Assembly (NCBI RefSeq): GCF_025753815.1
Contig: NZ_JAOWRF010000370.1
Location: 1-37,223 of the forward strand
Length of the DNA stretch: 37,223 nt
Direction: 5' to 3'
DNA from: Plectonema radiosum NIES-515
GTDB lineage: Bacteria; Cyanobacteriota; Cyanobacteriia; Cyanobacteriales; Nostocaceae
Shown here piece after piece: positions 8,270 through 15,857 of this stretch (the stretch's first letter is position 1; the number at the start of each line of letters is the position of its first letter). The notes below the pieces were generated by a model. That model made no database searches. It was not told where the DNA came from and saw only the letters and a list, made by a program, of their open reading frames with translations. The position numbers were made by a program, and so were the translations under genes.

Positions 8270-9528
8270 GTTAAGCTTTCGGATACAGATGAAGTGAGGA
8301 AGGTGGAAATGCTTTTTGTGTGTCTATCTTCTACAACCTCTTGCAATAGGGAGATAGCTCGTTTGTACAAAGATAAATCTGCTTGGTGAACTTCAATTCC
8401 TTGACCAATTCGTTGTAGCAGGGTTAAGGTTAATTCTCCACCCAAATGTTCGCGAAACTCTTGCAAACCGCGAAATAAACTGCGGGAGTGTTCTGGTTGT
8501 GAGAGTTTTTCTGTTAGTTCGGGAACGTATAATACAAAGCCCAATGTAATCAGTGTATTTAGAATGCACTGCCATTCTAACCGGGAAATATTTCCTAACA
8601 AATAGGAGTAAGTTGTATCTAAGGCAATACCGATCGCAACCGCTTCTCCATGACGCAAGTTATAATTTGTCAGTTGTTCTAGTTTGTGCGCTGCCCAATG
8701 TCCGAAATCTAACGGACGAGATGAACCCATTTCAAAGGGATCGCCACTCGTGGCTATATGTTCTAAATGTAACTGAGCGCATCTGTAAATCAACGGTTGC
8801 ATCGCGTCCATGTCTCGGCGACGTAGTGCTTCGCTATTGGTGCGGATGAATTCAAAGAAGTCAGCATCCTTAATTAGGGCGACTTTCACAGCTTCAGCAA
8901 TGCCAGAACGCCAATCGCGATCGCTTAATGTACTCAAAAATGATAAATCATTAACTACTGCGTATGGCGGAGCGAATGTGCCCAGAAAGTTCTTTTTTCC
9001 AAAGGCATTTATTCCGTTTTTCACTCCTACACCAGAATCATTTTGTCCCAAGACTGTCGTAGGAATACGGATAAGTCTAACTCCCCTATGAGCAGTTGCA
9101 GCGGCAAATCCTGCTAAGTCTAACACCGCACCACCGCCAATTGCTATCAGGTAAGAATGCCGACATATCCCCGATGAATCAATCAATTTGTGAATTTGCT
9201 TGACTAAGTTGGGATTGTTTTTAGCAGCTTCTCCACCGGGAACTTTTATCGGTTCGCCTGCGAGGGTTAAGATATCAGCATGATATTTGGTATACAGTGC
9301 TATTTGCCTGAGCAAGCTACGCCGAAATTCTAATAAACCTGCATCTACTACTACTACTATTTTCTTTGGTTTTTGCTCACCATCGCTGGCAATTAATTGA
9401 GCCAGCATCGGGTTTTTTAAGTTAAAAACTTCATCGGTAAAGTGAACGCTATAGTCGAAGCTAACCGAAACATGTTGTTGAATCGGTTGCAAATTTAATG
9501 TAGTTTTTTCTGGGATACTCGCTACCAT
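8266..9528 (-). CDS. eboD: EboD, 3-dehydroquinate synthase-like (sugar phosphate cyclase) protein
   Basis: A 420-residue member of the dehydroquinate synthase superfamily, NAD- and Zn-dependent cyclases of sugar phosphates. In the ebo set its substrate is unproven. The NAD-binding loop IAIGGGAVLDLAGFAAATAHRG and the following RIPTTVLGQNDSGVGVKNG are intact. Glu212 (GIAEAVK), His277 (LDFGHW) and His293 (RHGEAVAIG), counted from the ATG at 9528, align with the three Zn ligands, so it is probably catalytically active. The frame opens further up at a TTG (9567) that overlaps the stop of the broken gene upstream, but the ATG at 9528 is preferred. No separate aroB is visible in the window. The C-terminal stop lies inside a 31-bp repeat. 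Confidence 0.9.
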   Translation of the reverse strand: MVASIPEKTTLNLQPIQQHVSVSFDYSVHFTDEVFNLKNPMLAQLIASDGEQKPKKIVVVVDAGLLEFRRSLLRQIALYTKYHADILTLAGEPIKVPGGEAAKNNPNLVKQIHKLIDSSGICRHSYLIAIGGGAVLDLAGFAAATAHRGVRLIRIPTTVLGQNDSGVGVKNGINAFGKKNFLGTFAPPYAVVNDLSFLSTLSDRDWRSGIAEAVKVALIKDADFFEFIRTNSEALRRRDMDAMQPLIYRCAQLHLEHIATSGDPFEMGSSRPLDFGHWAAHKLEQLTNYNLRHGEAVAIGIALDTTYSYLLGNISRLEWQCILNTLITLGFVLYVPELTEKLSQPEHSRSLFRGLQEFREHLGGELTLTLLQRIGQGIEVHQADLSLYKRAISLLQEVVEDRHTKSISTFLTSSVSESLT

Positions 9529-9563
9529 GTTTTTGGTGATGTTTCTAAAAGTGTTCCGCGATT

Positions 9564-9944
9564 TCAAGCTTGAACAAATACTTCTCTTGAGCGAGAACCG
9601 TCTATGTAAATTGCTTCTACAATATCGGTTTTAATGTTTTCTGGTGCTAATACTAACGAACCGCAGACGCTCAGAGTGGCAGAGAAAGGAAAAAAAGAGA
9701 GTTAGGCTTCTTATACGAGTCTTGATTTGAACGTCTTTCTCTGCGCCTCTGCGCCTCTGCGTGAGAAAAAACTTACAATTGCTGTATAAGCAAGTTGTGC
9801 TTCTCGTAAAGGCAATTCTGATGTTAGTTGCAGCGATAGGCGATCGCGTAATAGGTCGATGACATTTTCATCGGTTTGTTTCAGCTTGTCTGGAATCATA
9901 AATAATCCAAATATACCGAAGTTACAACCGCGAGCAGTCGCCAT
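9564..9944 (-). pseudogene. Split gene remnant between glycosyltransferase and eboD
   Basis: The 5' part (9944 to about 9775) reads MIPDKLKQTDENVIDLLRDR, then SLQLTSELPLREAQLAYTAI. The 3' part (about 9660 to 9564) reads GSLVLAPENIKTDIVEAIYI, then DGSRSREVFVQA and a stop. Both are in the same frame, with in-frame TAA codons and about 115 bp of SRRGAEAQR-type intergenic repeat sequence between them. The simplest reading is a small gene interrupted by a repeat insertion. The LKQTDENVIDLLRDR stretch loosely resembles helix 1 of AroQ-type chorismate mutase, as found at the front of some TyrA proteins, but this is weak and I assign no function. The stop lies immediately upstream of eboD. Confidence 0.5.
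9660..9775. repeat. CGCAGAGGCGCAGAGG-type intergenic repeat
   Basis: On the minus strand it reads TCACGCAGAGGCGCAGAGGC and AGAGAAAG, then after an AT-rich centre CTTTCTCTGCCACTCTGAGC. This is an imperfect inverted repeat of a kind scattered in cyanobacterial genomes; a diverged relative occurs near 4680-4725. It interrupts the remnant described at 9564-9944. Confidence 0.6.
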
Positions 9945-10016
9945 TTCAACTTCATTAAATAAACTTTTTTATTTATAATTGATATGCTTCCTAATTTTTG
10001 CGGATGTTACGCGATA

Positions 10017-11306
10017 TCAAATATCAATAGGTGATTCGCTAGAAGTGAATTTGGGCAAAATATCTAAATCTAATGCTGGGTTGGCGATCGCATCTGCAAA
10101 TAATTGCTCATACTCATCGAGTGCTTGCTCAAAAGAATAGCGCTCTACGGCAAATTCTCTTCCTTTCTTACCTAGCATTTCTGTTTTCACAGGATTGGTA
10201 TATAAATCCATTACCGCTGCTGCCAGTGCTTCAGGTGATTCTGGTTTCACTACTATACCACCACCACTTTTACGGATTGCTTTGGCTGCGGTACCGCTAG
10301 CAGGAACTGAACCAATAATCGCTCTACTACTTGCTAATAATAGTGGTATTTTGGAAGGCATGTTAAAGGAAATTACATTGCTCTTTTGCACAATCAAACC
10401 GATATCGGCTCCTGCTAACATTTCGGGTAGTTGTTCTCTTGGCTGTAAGGGCAGCAGTACTACATTATCTGCCTCACAAGTTTGGCAATATTTCTCCAAT
10501 CTTTCTAAAGCTTGAGATTCACCCGCGATCGCAAAAACAATTTCTGGTATGTGACGCAAGCGAACTGCTGCTTGTACTACTGTTTCTAAACCTTGTGTCA
10601 GCGCAATGTTGCCTGAGTAAAGAACTACAAATTTATCATCTAGTTTATTGGCTTTTTTCCAAGCGTTATTTTCTTTTGGTAAAGGACGGATAAAATTTAC
10701 ATCTACCCAATTAGGAATACACCTAATTTTACTAGGTGAAACTCCCTTTTTTATTAAATTTTCCACAAAACCGTCAGCAATAACACTGATGCTGTGTGCT
10801 GTGCGGTAAGCAAATTTCTCTAGGGTTTCCAAGGCTCGGATCATCCATTTGTTTCTAATCAGCCCAACACGTACAGCAGCTTCTGGTAAAATATCTTGTA
10901 CATTCAACACTACTGGGCAGTCATACAAACAACCCAGCAAAGCTGCCGGCAAGGACACCATCAGCGGCGGGACTGTCAAAAGAATTACATCGGGTCGCCA
11001 CCCATTCAAGGCTTGGGGGATGCTTGTAAAGACAAAGCTTAACTCTAGCAGCAGCCGATCTACAAGGTTGGGTTTAGACTTTATTCGCAGATAGCTACGT
11101 TGGATAGTAACGCCATTTTTTTCTTCTGTCACATACCATTTACCCCGATAACCATCGTAAATCTGCCGCTGAGGATAGTTGGGCATACCTGTGATTACCC
11201 GAACCGAATGACCCCGCTTCACTAGTCCTTCTGCCAGTTCAGTCATTAAAGGAGCAATCCCAATTGGCTCCGGATGATAGTTGTAGGAATAAATCAGAAT
11301 GTGCAT
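10017..11306 (-). CDS. Glycosyltransferase family 4 (WcaI/WbuB-like)
   Basis: A 429-residue GT-B glycosyltransferase. It opens MHILIYSYNYHPEPIGIAPL with the N-terminal acceptor-domain pattern of WcaI/WbuB-type enzymes (TELAEGLVKRGHSVRVITGMPNYP). Mid-protein it has VDVNFIRPL and FVVLYSGNIALTQGLETVV, where the nucleotide-sugar domain begins. The donor-binding region has LLPLQPREQLPEMLAGADIG and SFNMPSKIPLLLASSRAII, with a KSGGG...PESPEALAAAV end. Such enzymes add a sugar to lipid-linked or other acceptors on the cytoplasmic side. It sits between eboC and eboD on the same strand, inside an otherwise standard ebo set, so it may glycosylate scytonemin, its precursor or a carrier; alternatively it is a passenger. 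Spacers of 70-170 bp flank it. Confidence 0.85.
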   Translation of the reverse strand: MHILIYSYNYHPEPIGIAPLMTELAEGLVKRGHSVRVITGMPNYPQRQIYDGYRGKWYVTEEKNGVTIQRSYLRIKSKPNLVDRLLLELSFVFTSIPQALNGWRPDVILLTVPPLMVSLPAALLGCLYDCPVVLNVQDILPEAAVRVGLIRNKWMIRALETLEKFAYRTAHSISVIADGFVENLIKKGVSPSKIRCIPNWVDVNFIRPLPKENNAWKKANKLDDKFVVLYSGNIALTQGLETVVQAAVRLRHIPEIVFAIAGESQALERLEKYCQTCEADNVVLLPLQPREQLPEMLAGADIGLIVQKSNVISFNMPSKIPLLLASSRAIIGSVPASGTAAKAIRKSGGGIVVKPESPEALAAAVMDLYTNPVKTEMLGKKGREFAVERYSFEQALDEYEQLFADAIANPALDLDILPKFTSSESPIDI

Positions 11307-11480
11307 ATCTGTCTTGAAAATAAAGGCACTTGGACTAGGGTAAGAAGAAAGTATATTTTTACTTTTTTTGTTTGATAAATCACCCGTGGGAGGTATGTAG
11401 CAGTTAATTTCTGGCAGTCACCATATAAGTCTCAACCCTGTATTATTCTTATTTATAGTTATTATTGGCAGCTTTATGCT

Positions 11481-12374
11481 TTAAGTTACTGCAAAGATTC
11501 GTGCGATCGCCATTGAAATTGGCAACAAACTTAAAACCAATAATCCGTAACTCCAACTAGCGAACCCCGCTGCTAATGTAGCATCTAATACTATTAATGA
11601 CAACACCCCGGCTTTGACTGCAATTCTTATTTGTTCTGGGGTTGGTTGGCGCACGGCTTTGATAAAAGGCAGTAACACCCGCGTAGCAAAAAGTATAATA
11701 AATGGCAATGCAGTCAAAACTTTATAATTCTTTAATAGCCCTAGTGCCAAAAGTCCGGAAATGACTATAACAATCAGTGATAATGCTACCACTCTAGTAG
11801 TACTTTTGCCGACTTTGACTTCATCTCGACTGAGGGTGGTGATACCAGCGATGTAAGCGATCGCAATCAAAGCCAAATACCAATATTCTCCGACCATCGC
11901 CGGTGCCACACTCACACCTAACAATAAGTTCCCACCCCGACAAACACCCATGTTAATCGGACCCAAAACAGGATGATGCTTCCCCACAGCGTCATAAAGT
12001 AAAGCCATACAAGCAACGATCCCAGCCACAGTCGCACTCTTGGTAGAAACTTGCAAAGCTGCGATGACACCAACGCTCAAAAATATACTTCCCAAGATAG
12101 TTGCACCCCAAACCGATGCTCTACCACTAGGAATCGGTCGTTCCGGTCGCTCTTCAGCATCTAGTTTGGCATCGAATACATCATTAAATACAATTCCGCC
12201 ACCGTACAAACCCGTAGTAGCCAGCAGCAACCACGCCAATGGTGTCAACTCACCAACGTAAAGAGAAGCTGCAAAGCCGGCTAAAACATCTGCCCAAGCA
12301 GTAACAATATTAGCAGGGCGCAACAATTGAAGATATGCCCAGAGAGAATTTCGACTGAAAGTAGCGGTGTTCAT
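11481..12374 (-). CDS. eboC: EboC, UbiA-type prenyltransferase-like membrane protein
   Basis: A 297-residue polytopic inner-membrane protein with about nine hydrophobic segments, of the UbiA aromatic prenyltransferase superfamily. The first Asp-rich motif is NDVFDAKLDAEERPERPIPSGR, the canonical Mg-pyrophosphate site. The second is TLSRDEVKVGKST, shorter in acidic residues than in classical UbiA enzymes, so the substrate is uncertain. As one of the Ebo proteins it is tied to moving the scytonemin monomer out of the cytoplasm; a membrane-embedded prenyl-transfer step is plausible. The ATG at 12374 starts just upstream of the first hydrophobic segment. A repeat-filled spacer of about 135 bp lies upstream and eboB precedes it on the same strand. 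Confidence 0.9.
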   Translation of the reverse strand: MNTATFSRNSLWAYLQLLRPANIVTAWADVLAGFAASLYVGELTPLAWLLLATTGLYGGGIVFNDVFDAKLDAEERPERPIPSGRASVWGATILGSIFLSVGVIAALQVSTKSATVAGIVACMALLYDAVGKHHPVLGPINMGVCRGGNLLLGVSVAPAMVGEYWYLALIAIAYIAGITTLSRDEVKVGKSTTRVVALSLIVIVISGLLALGLLKNYKVLTALPFIILFATRVLLPFIKAVRQPTPEQIRIAVKAGVLSLIVLDATLAAGFASWSYGLLVLSLLPISMAIARIFAVT

Positions 12375-12511
12375 GGGGGAGGTGGGAGAGTGGGGGAAGC
12401 ATGGTGTGGGGGAGGTGGAGCAGAGGGGGAACCGTGGTGTGGGGGAGGTGGAAAAATAACTCCTAACTCCTAACTCCTAACTCCTAACTCCTAACTCCTA
12501 ACTCCTAACTC
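12375..12511. repeat. Tandem repeats in eboB-eboC spacer
   Basis: Two copies of a GGTGTGGGGGAGGTGGA unit (about 12395-12450) are followed by eight or so CTAACTC/TCCTAAC heptamers (about 12461-12515) running into the eboB stop region. On the minus strand the heptamers read GAGTTAG, the same unit as in the trpE-trpC spacer. Confidence 0.75.
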
Positions 12512-13447
12512 TTACTCAATCAATGCATATTCACGCATAGACTCGACAAGCGGTTGTTGTCCGCGCAGAACGGAGTTACCGTTAAATAACTGCCGTTGGT
12601 CGATAGCTGAGGGAGACAGCCAATCAGCAGAGTGCATTTGACCGCTTTGGCTGTAAGCTGCGAGTGCGTTTTCATAACAGACTGCTTTGACATCAGATTC
12701 TCTTATTCCTCTGTCTATCATCAGTTGAGCAGTTTTAGGAACAGCTAGCGGATCGCTAATTCCCCAGTCAGCGCTGCTGTCTACAATGATGCGACGAACG
12801 TTGTCACGTCCCGCTTCGCTTTCGCTTCCATATTGGCGTACAATCTCCACCATGCGAGCATTGCCCATTTTGGTATTCGGATAAATTGTGAAACCTGCCC
12901 AAAAGCCCCGATCCAAAACTTCTTCAACCGTCTCTTCATTGTTATGATCCACAATCACCTTCGATGGATCTAACCCATGTTCAATGCAGACATCCATACT
13001 ACGACTGGTGCCTGCTTTTTTATTCCGATGGGGTGTGTGAATTAACACTACCATGTCAAGTTCTTTTGCCAACTCTAACTGTAGACGGAAGTATTTATCT
13101 TCGGCAGGCGTCATATCGTCGTAGCCAATTTCACCAATAGCGACTACACCCTCTTTGCAAGCAAACAAAGGTAACAATTCCATCACTTGCTCTGCCAAAG
13201 CTTCATTATTAGCTTCTTTAGAATTCAAACCAATCGTGCAATAATGGCGGATACCGAACTGAGCCGCTCGAAAGCGCTCCCATCCCACCAAGCTGCTAAA
13301 ATAATCTTGGAACGAACCAACATTAGTCCGGGGTTGTCCCAACCAAAAAGCTGGCTCAATTACAGCCACAATACCCGATTCCCGCATCATCAGGTAATCA
13401 TAAGTTGTGCGGGCAGTCATGTGAATATGAGGATCAATAAACATCAT
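12512..13447 (-). CDS. eboB: EboB, TatD-family metal-dependent hydrolase
   Basis: A 311-residue amidohydrolase-fold protein of the TatD type. All metal-site positions are visible: His7 and His9 in FIDPHIHMT, Glu in AIGEIGYDD, His in VLIHTPH, His in VIVDHNNEE and Asp in IIVDSSADWG. It should therefore be an active hydrolase, probably cytoplasmic since no signal peptide is present; the substrate is unknown. It is one of the ebo genes required for scytonemin monomer export in Nostoc punctiforme. Two adjacent ATG codons (13447 and 13444) follow a GGAAG. The spacer toward eboA carries a 12-bp tandem repeat. Confidence 0.92.
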   Translation of the reverse strand: MMFIDPHIHMTARTTYDYLMMRESGIVAVIEPAFWLGQPRTNVGSFQDYFSSLVGWERFRAAQFGIRHYCTIGLNSKEANNEALAEQVMELLPLFACKEGVVAIGEIGYDDMTPAEDKYFRLQLELAKELDMVVLIHTPHRNKKAGTSRSMDVCIEHGLDPSKVIVDHNNEETVEEVLDRGFWAGFTIYPNTKMGNARMVEIVRQYGSESEAGRDNVRRIIVDSSADWGISDPLAVPKTAQLMIDRGIRESDVKAVCYENALAAYSQSGQMHSADWLSPSAIDQRQLFNGNSVLRGQQPLVESMREYALIE

Positions 13448-13462
13448 ATTATTTCTTCCTTC

Positions 13463-13530
13463 GTAGTAAGCACTTCAGTGCTTAAATCAGTGCTTAAATC
13501 AGTGCTTAAATCAGTACTTAAATCAGTGCC
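13463..13530. repeat. 12-bp tandem repeat grown from a GTAGTAA hairpin
   Basis: The element GTAGTAAGCACTTCAGTGCTTAAA (13463-13486, identical to 6562-6585) is followed by extra copies of its right half: CAGTGCTTAAAT at 13476, 13488 and 13500, CAGTACTTAAAT at 13512, and a partial copy at 13524. The array looks like local amplification of one arm of the hairpin. Confidence 0.85.
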
Positions 13531-13556
13531 GAAAATAAACCTCAAAACCCCTACCA

Positions 13557-14261
13557 CTACCCCTTAACCAAATCCACCAATTGCCAAATCTCCCGACAAA
13601 CCGATCGCCCAGCAGCTTGACGTTCATTGGCGTAATCAACTAACATTCTTGCTAGTTCTGGATTTGCACGTTGGTTAAGCCCCTGAATTAAACTTACAGG
13701 GCTGCCAACAAAAAAAGCTTTCAGCACCATCTGATTCCAAGCCAAATTGTCAAAATACTGTGCCGGATAAGGATTTGTTAAAGCAACAGCATTAAAAACT
13801 GCCGTCATATTGCTGCGAACTCCTTCAGCAGCACGGTGACGAAGTTTTTCTGGGTAAGGTAAAAGCGGTAAAGCTTGATAAAGTGCAATTAATTCCCCCA
13901 CATCCGCAGTGGTGAAAACTTGCTCCAACGTGTGCAGATATTTATCAGCATCATCATCAGGCAAAGACAGCAGCAATAAAGTCCGAGCAGCTTGATCCAC
14001 ACTCCACTTAGTGGGAACCCAACCTGCTACTATTGCCGAGGCTGCTTTTAACCCATCTTGTGTTAAGTCCAAGTCATTTTTGCCAGTATAACGAGGCACA
14101 GCGCTGAAAGCTGTAAAGAACACTCGCACATTAGCACCGTTGCTTATCTGCTTTCTTTTTTCATCCAGCCAGGTAAGACTTTGTGTATTCAACCGCTCTG
14201 AAAGCCAGCGATGTAATAAATCAGTGACACTAATTAAGTTTAAATTAATTACAGCAGACAT
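13557..14261 (-). CDS. eboA: EboA domain protein
   Basis: A 234-residue protein of the EboA family, first gene of the ebo set here and of unknown biochemical role. No catalytic motif is recognisable. It is mostly helical with repeated two-helix stretches (WSVDQAARTLLLLSLPDDDA, EQVFTTADVGELIALYQALP, AEGVRSNMTAVFNAVALTNP), reminiscent of HEAT-like scaffolds. It has no signal peptide or membrane segment. The ATG at 14261 (MSAVINLNLISVTDLLHRWL) is preferred over the frame opening at 14273. It follows scyF in transcription order across a 265-bp spacer with repeated palindrome arms, so it may share the scy transcript or have its own promoter. ebo mutants of Nostoc punctiforme accumulate scytonemin monomer in the cytoplasm. 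Confidence 0.88.
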   Translation of the reverse strand: MSAVINLNLISVTDLLHRWLSERLNTQSLTWLDEKRKQISNGANVRVFFTAFSAVPRYTGKNDLDLTQDGLKAASAIVAGWVPTKWSVDQAARTLLLLSLPDDDADKYLHTLEQVFTTADVGELIALYQALPLLPYPEKLRHRAAEGVRSNMTAVFNAVALTNPYPAQYFDNLAWNQMVLKAFFVGSPVSLIQGLNQRANPELARMLVDYANERQAAGRSVCREIWQLVDLVKG

Positions 14262-14363
14262 AATTAATAACACTTTTTCAAATACTTGTCTTTTTTCTCT
14301 CTCGTTCCCTGTCTGCGATCAAGTGTCGAGCTAATTAACACTAATAAAAACATCCCAACCCCC

Positions 14364-14444
14364 GTAGAGACGTTCCACAGGAACGTCTCTACATGATATG
14401 CCACAGGAACGTCTCTACATGATATGCCACAGGAACGTCTCTAC
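14364..14444. repeat. GTAGAGACG palindrome with amplified right arm
   Basis: A 29-bp palindrome (14364-14392; 13-bp arms GTAGAGACGTTCC/GGAACGTCTCTAC, loop ACA) is followed by two exact 26-bp copies of ATGATATGCCACAGGAACGTCTCTAC's pattern (14393-14418, 14419-14444) carrying only the right arm. The left arm could pair with any of three right arms. It lies between scyF and eboA. Confidence 0.85.
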
Positions 14445-14525
14445 ATGATACGTAATTAAAGGACATGATATGAGAGGGAATACGTACATGTGGGCTGCTG
14501 CCCTCCTTTGATTGAGGGTACGAAG

Positions 14526-15722
14526 CTAAACTGTAGTCTTTTGCAGTTGCTTCTCTAAAGTGATGATTGTCCTTTGCCGCTTGTCTTTCTTCAATTTGAC
14601 AACAGTAGCTCCTATTCCCAACAAAGCTAGAGCTAATGTTGTGCTTGGTTCAGGCACTCTCGCTCCGTTTTCTACCTTCAACACTTGAACGCGACCTTGG
14701 AAGAAATCGCCTACATACAGCTTACCGTCTCTGTAGCTTGTGCCACCTGTCCAGTTAAACCTGCCCGGAGTTAAATCGAGAGGATTGCCAAAGGGAGGTT
14801 GACCTAGTTGTGGAGGTGGTACAGGATTGCCAGATGCATCAAGGGCAGGTTGTCCATATGCAGTCAGGAACTTACCATTTTTATCGAATACCTGAACGCG
14901 GCTGTTGATAGAATCAGCTACATAGATATTCTCATTTTCATCCACTTCTAAACCGATTGGCTGAAGAAATTGTCCATCTCCCGTGCCTTGTGTGCCAAAT
15001 GCAAACAGAGCTTTACCTTCTGGATCGAGTACTTGAACGCGGTTGTTAAACTGGTCACTCACATAGAAATTTCCGCTGACTGGGGAAATTCTTACACCTG
15101 CTATACCTTGGTACTGCCCAAGTTGACTGCCAGTTGTGCCACCAATGACACCAATTAGCTGTCCGTCCTTTGTGTATTTGTTGATTTTATCACCGCTAAA
15201 ATCACCTATATACACATTGCCAGCTTTGTCGAATGTTACACCGGATGGTCCAAAGAAAGCTCTACCCGGTATCAGACCACCAAATTCACCAAAGGAGTTG
15301 ATAAACTTGCCTTGAGGATCGTAAACGTTAACGCGGTTGTTGAAAACATCACCTACATACAGATTCCCGGTCTGCGGATCGAATTCTAAAGCTGATGGCT
15401 CGTCGAATTGTCCGGGTCCTCTACCACCTTCACCAACTGCCCCAATATAAGTACCTTGAGGGTTGTATATTTCGACCTTGTTACCGATCGCTGGGTTAAA
15501 ACTGCCGTCTGGGTTCAAACCACGACCGTTACTTACGTAGACATTCCCGGTTTTTTCTTGTACGGTTATGCCTTGGGGAACAAAAAGTTGCCCAGGACCG
15601 AAGCCAGGACTACCTATATCACCTTCGTATTTCAAGCTTAATGAAAATGCTTGAGTAGCTGTTGATACAACTGCAAATCCCGCGCCAACTAAGGCAAATG
15701 ATAAATTTTTGACTAATCCCAT
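14526..15722 (-). CDS. scyF: ScyF, NHL-repeat protein with PEP-CTERM anchor
   Basis: A 398-residue secreted beta-propeller, last of scyABCDEF. Residues 1-26 (MGLVKNLSFALVGAGFAVVS, then TATQAFS) form a signal peptide. Six NHL-type blades follow, with recurring patterns such as GNVYVSNGRG, GNLYVGDVFNNRVNVYDPQG, FYVSDQFNNRVQVLDPEG and IYVADSINSRVQVFDKNGKF. The C-terminus has a PEP-CTERM signal: VPEP at 356, a short hydrophobic segment, then KLKKDKRQR. It is therefore periplasmic and possibly membrane-processed. ScyD-F are assigned to late steps of scytonemin maturation; a specific reaction for ScyF is not established. A 135-bp spacer separates it from scyE upstream. Confidence 0.92.
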   Translation of the reverse strand: MGLVKNLSFALVGAGFAVVSTATQAFSLSLKYEGDIGSPGFGPGQLFVPQGITVQEKTGNVYVSNGRGLNPDGSFNPAIGNKVEIYNPQGTYIGAVGEGGRGPGQFDEPSALEFDPQTGNLYVGDVFNNRVNVYDPQGKFINSFGEFGGLIPGRAFFGPSGVTFDKAGNVYIGDFSGDKINKYTKDGQLIGVIGGTTGSQLGQYQGIAGVRISPVSGNFYVSDQFNNRVQVLDPEGKALFAFGTQGTGDGQFLQPIGLEVDENENIYVADSINSRVQVFDKNGKFLTAYGQPALDASGNPVPPPQLGQPPFGNPLDLTPGRFNWTGGTSYRDGKLYVGDFFQGRVQVLKVENGARVPEPSTTLALALLGIGATVVKLKKDKRQRTIITLEKQLQKTTV

Positions 15723-15857
15723 AGTGAAATCTCTGTCGGATGAAGTATACTCTTGGCTGGGTTTTTGTTCCCCTGTCCAATCTGGGAAGCTTCGATTTGA
15801 GCTGCTGGGTTAAACACAGCAGCCTACTTTGTGAGCGATCGCTCACAAAATCAGGAA

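Noticed and set aside
9529-9567. TTG start of EboD overlapping the stop of the upstream remnant, suggesting translational coupling
   Set aside because: An ATG at 9528 begins closer to the conserved region, and the upstream frame is broken, so coupling is unlikely today.
9711-9944. An intact 77-residue protein between the glycosyltransferase and eboD
   Set aside because: Its last 20 residues (SRRGAEAQR...) come from an intergenic repeat, and a same-frame continuation lies on the other side of that repeat; treated as a broken gene.
13463-14444. Tandem repeats at both ends of eboA as a possible CRISPR array
   Set aside because: Periods of 12 and 26 bp are contiguous repeats with no unique spacers of constant length, and no cas genes are present.
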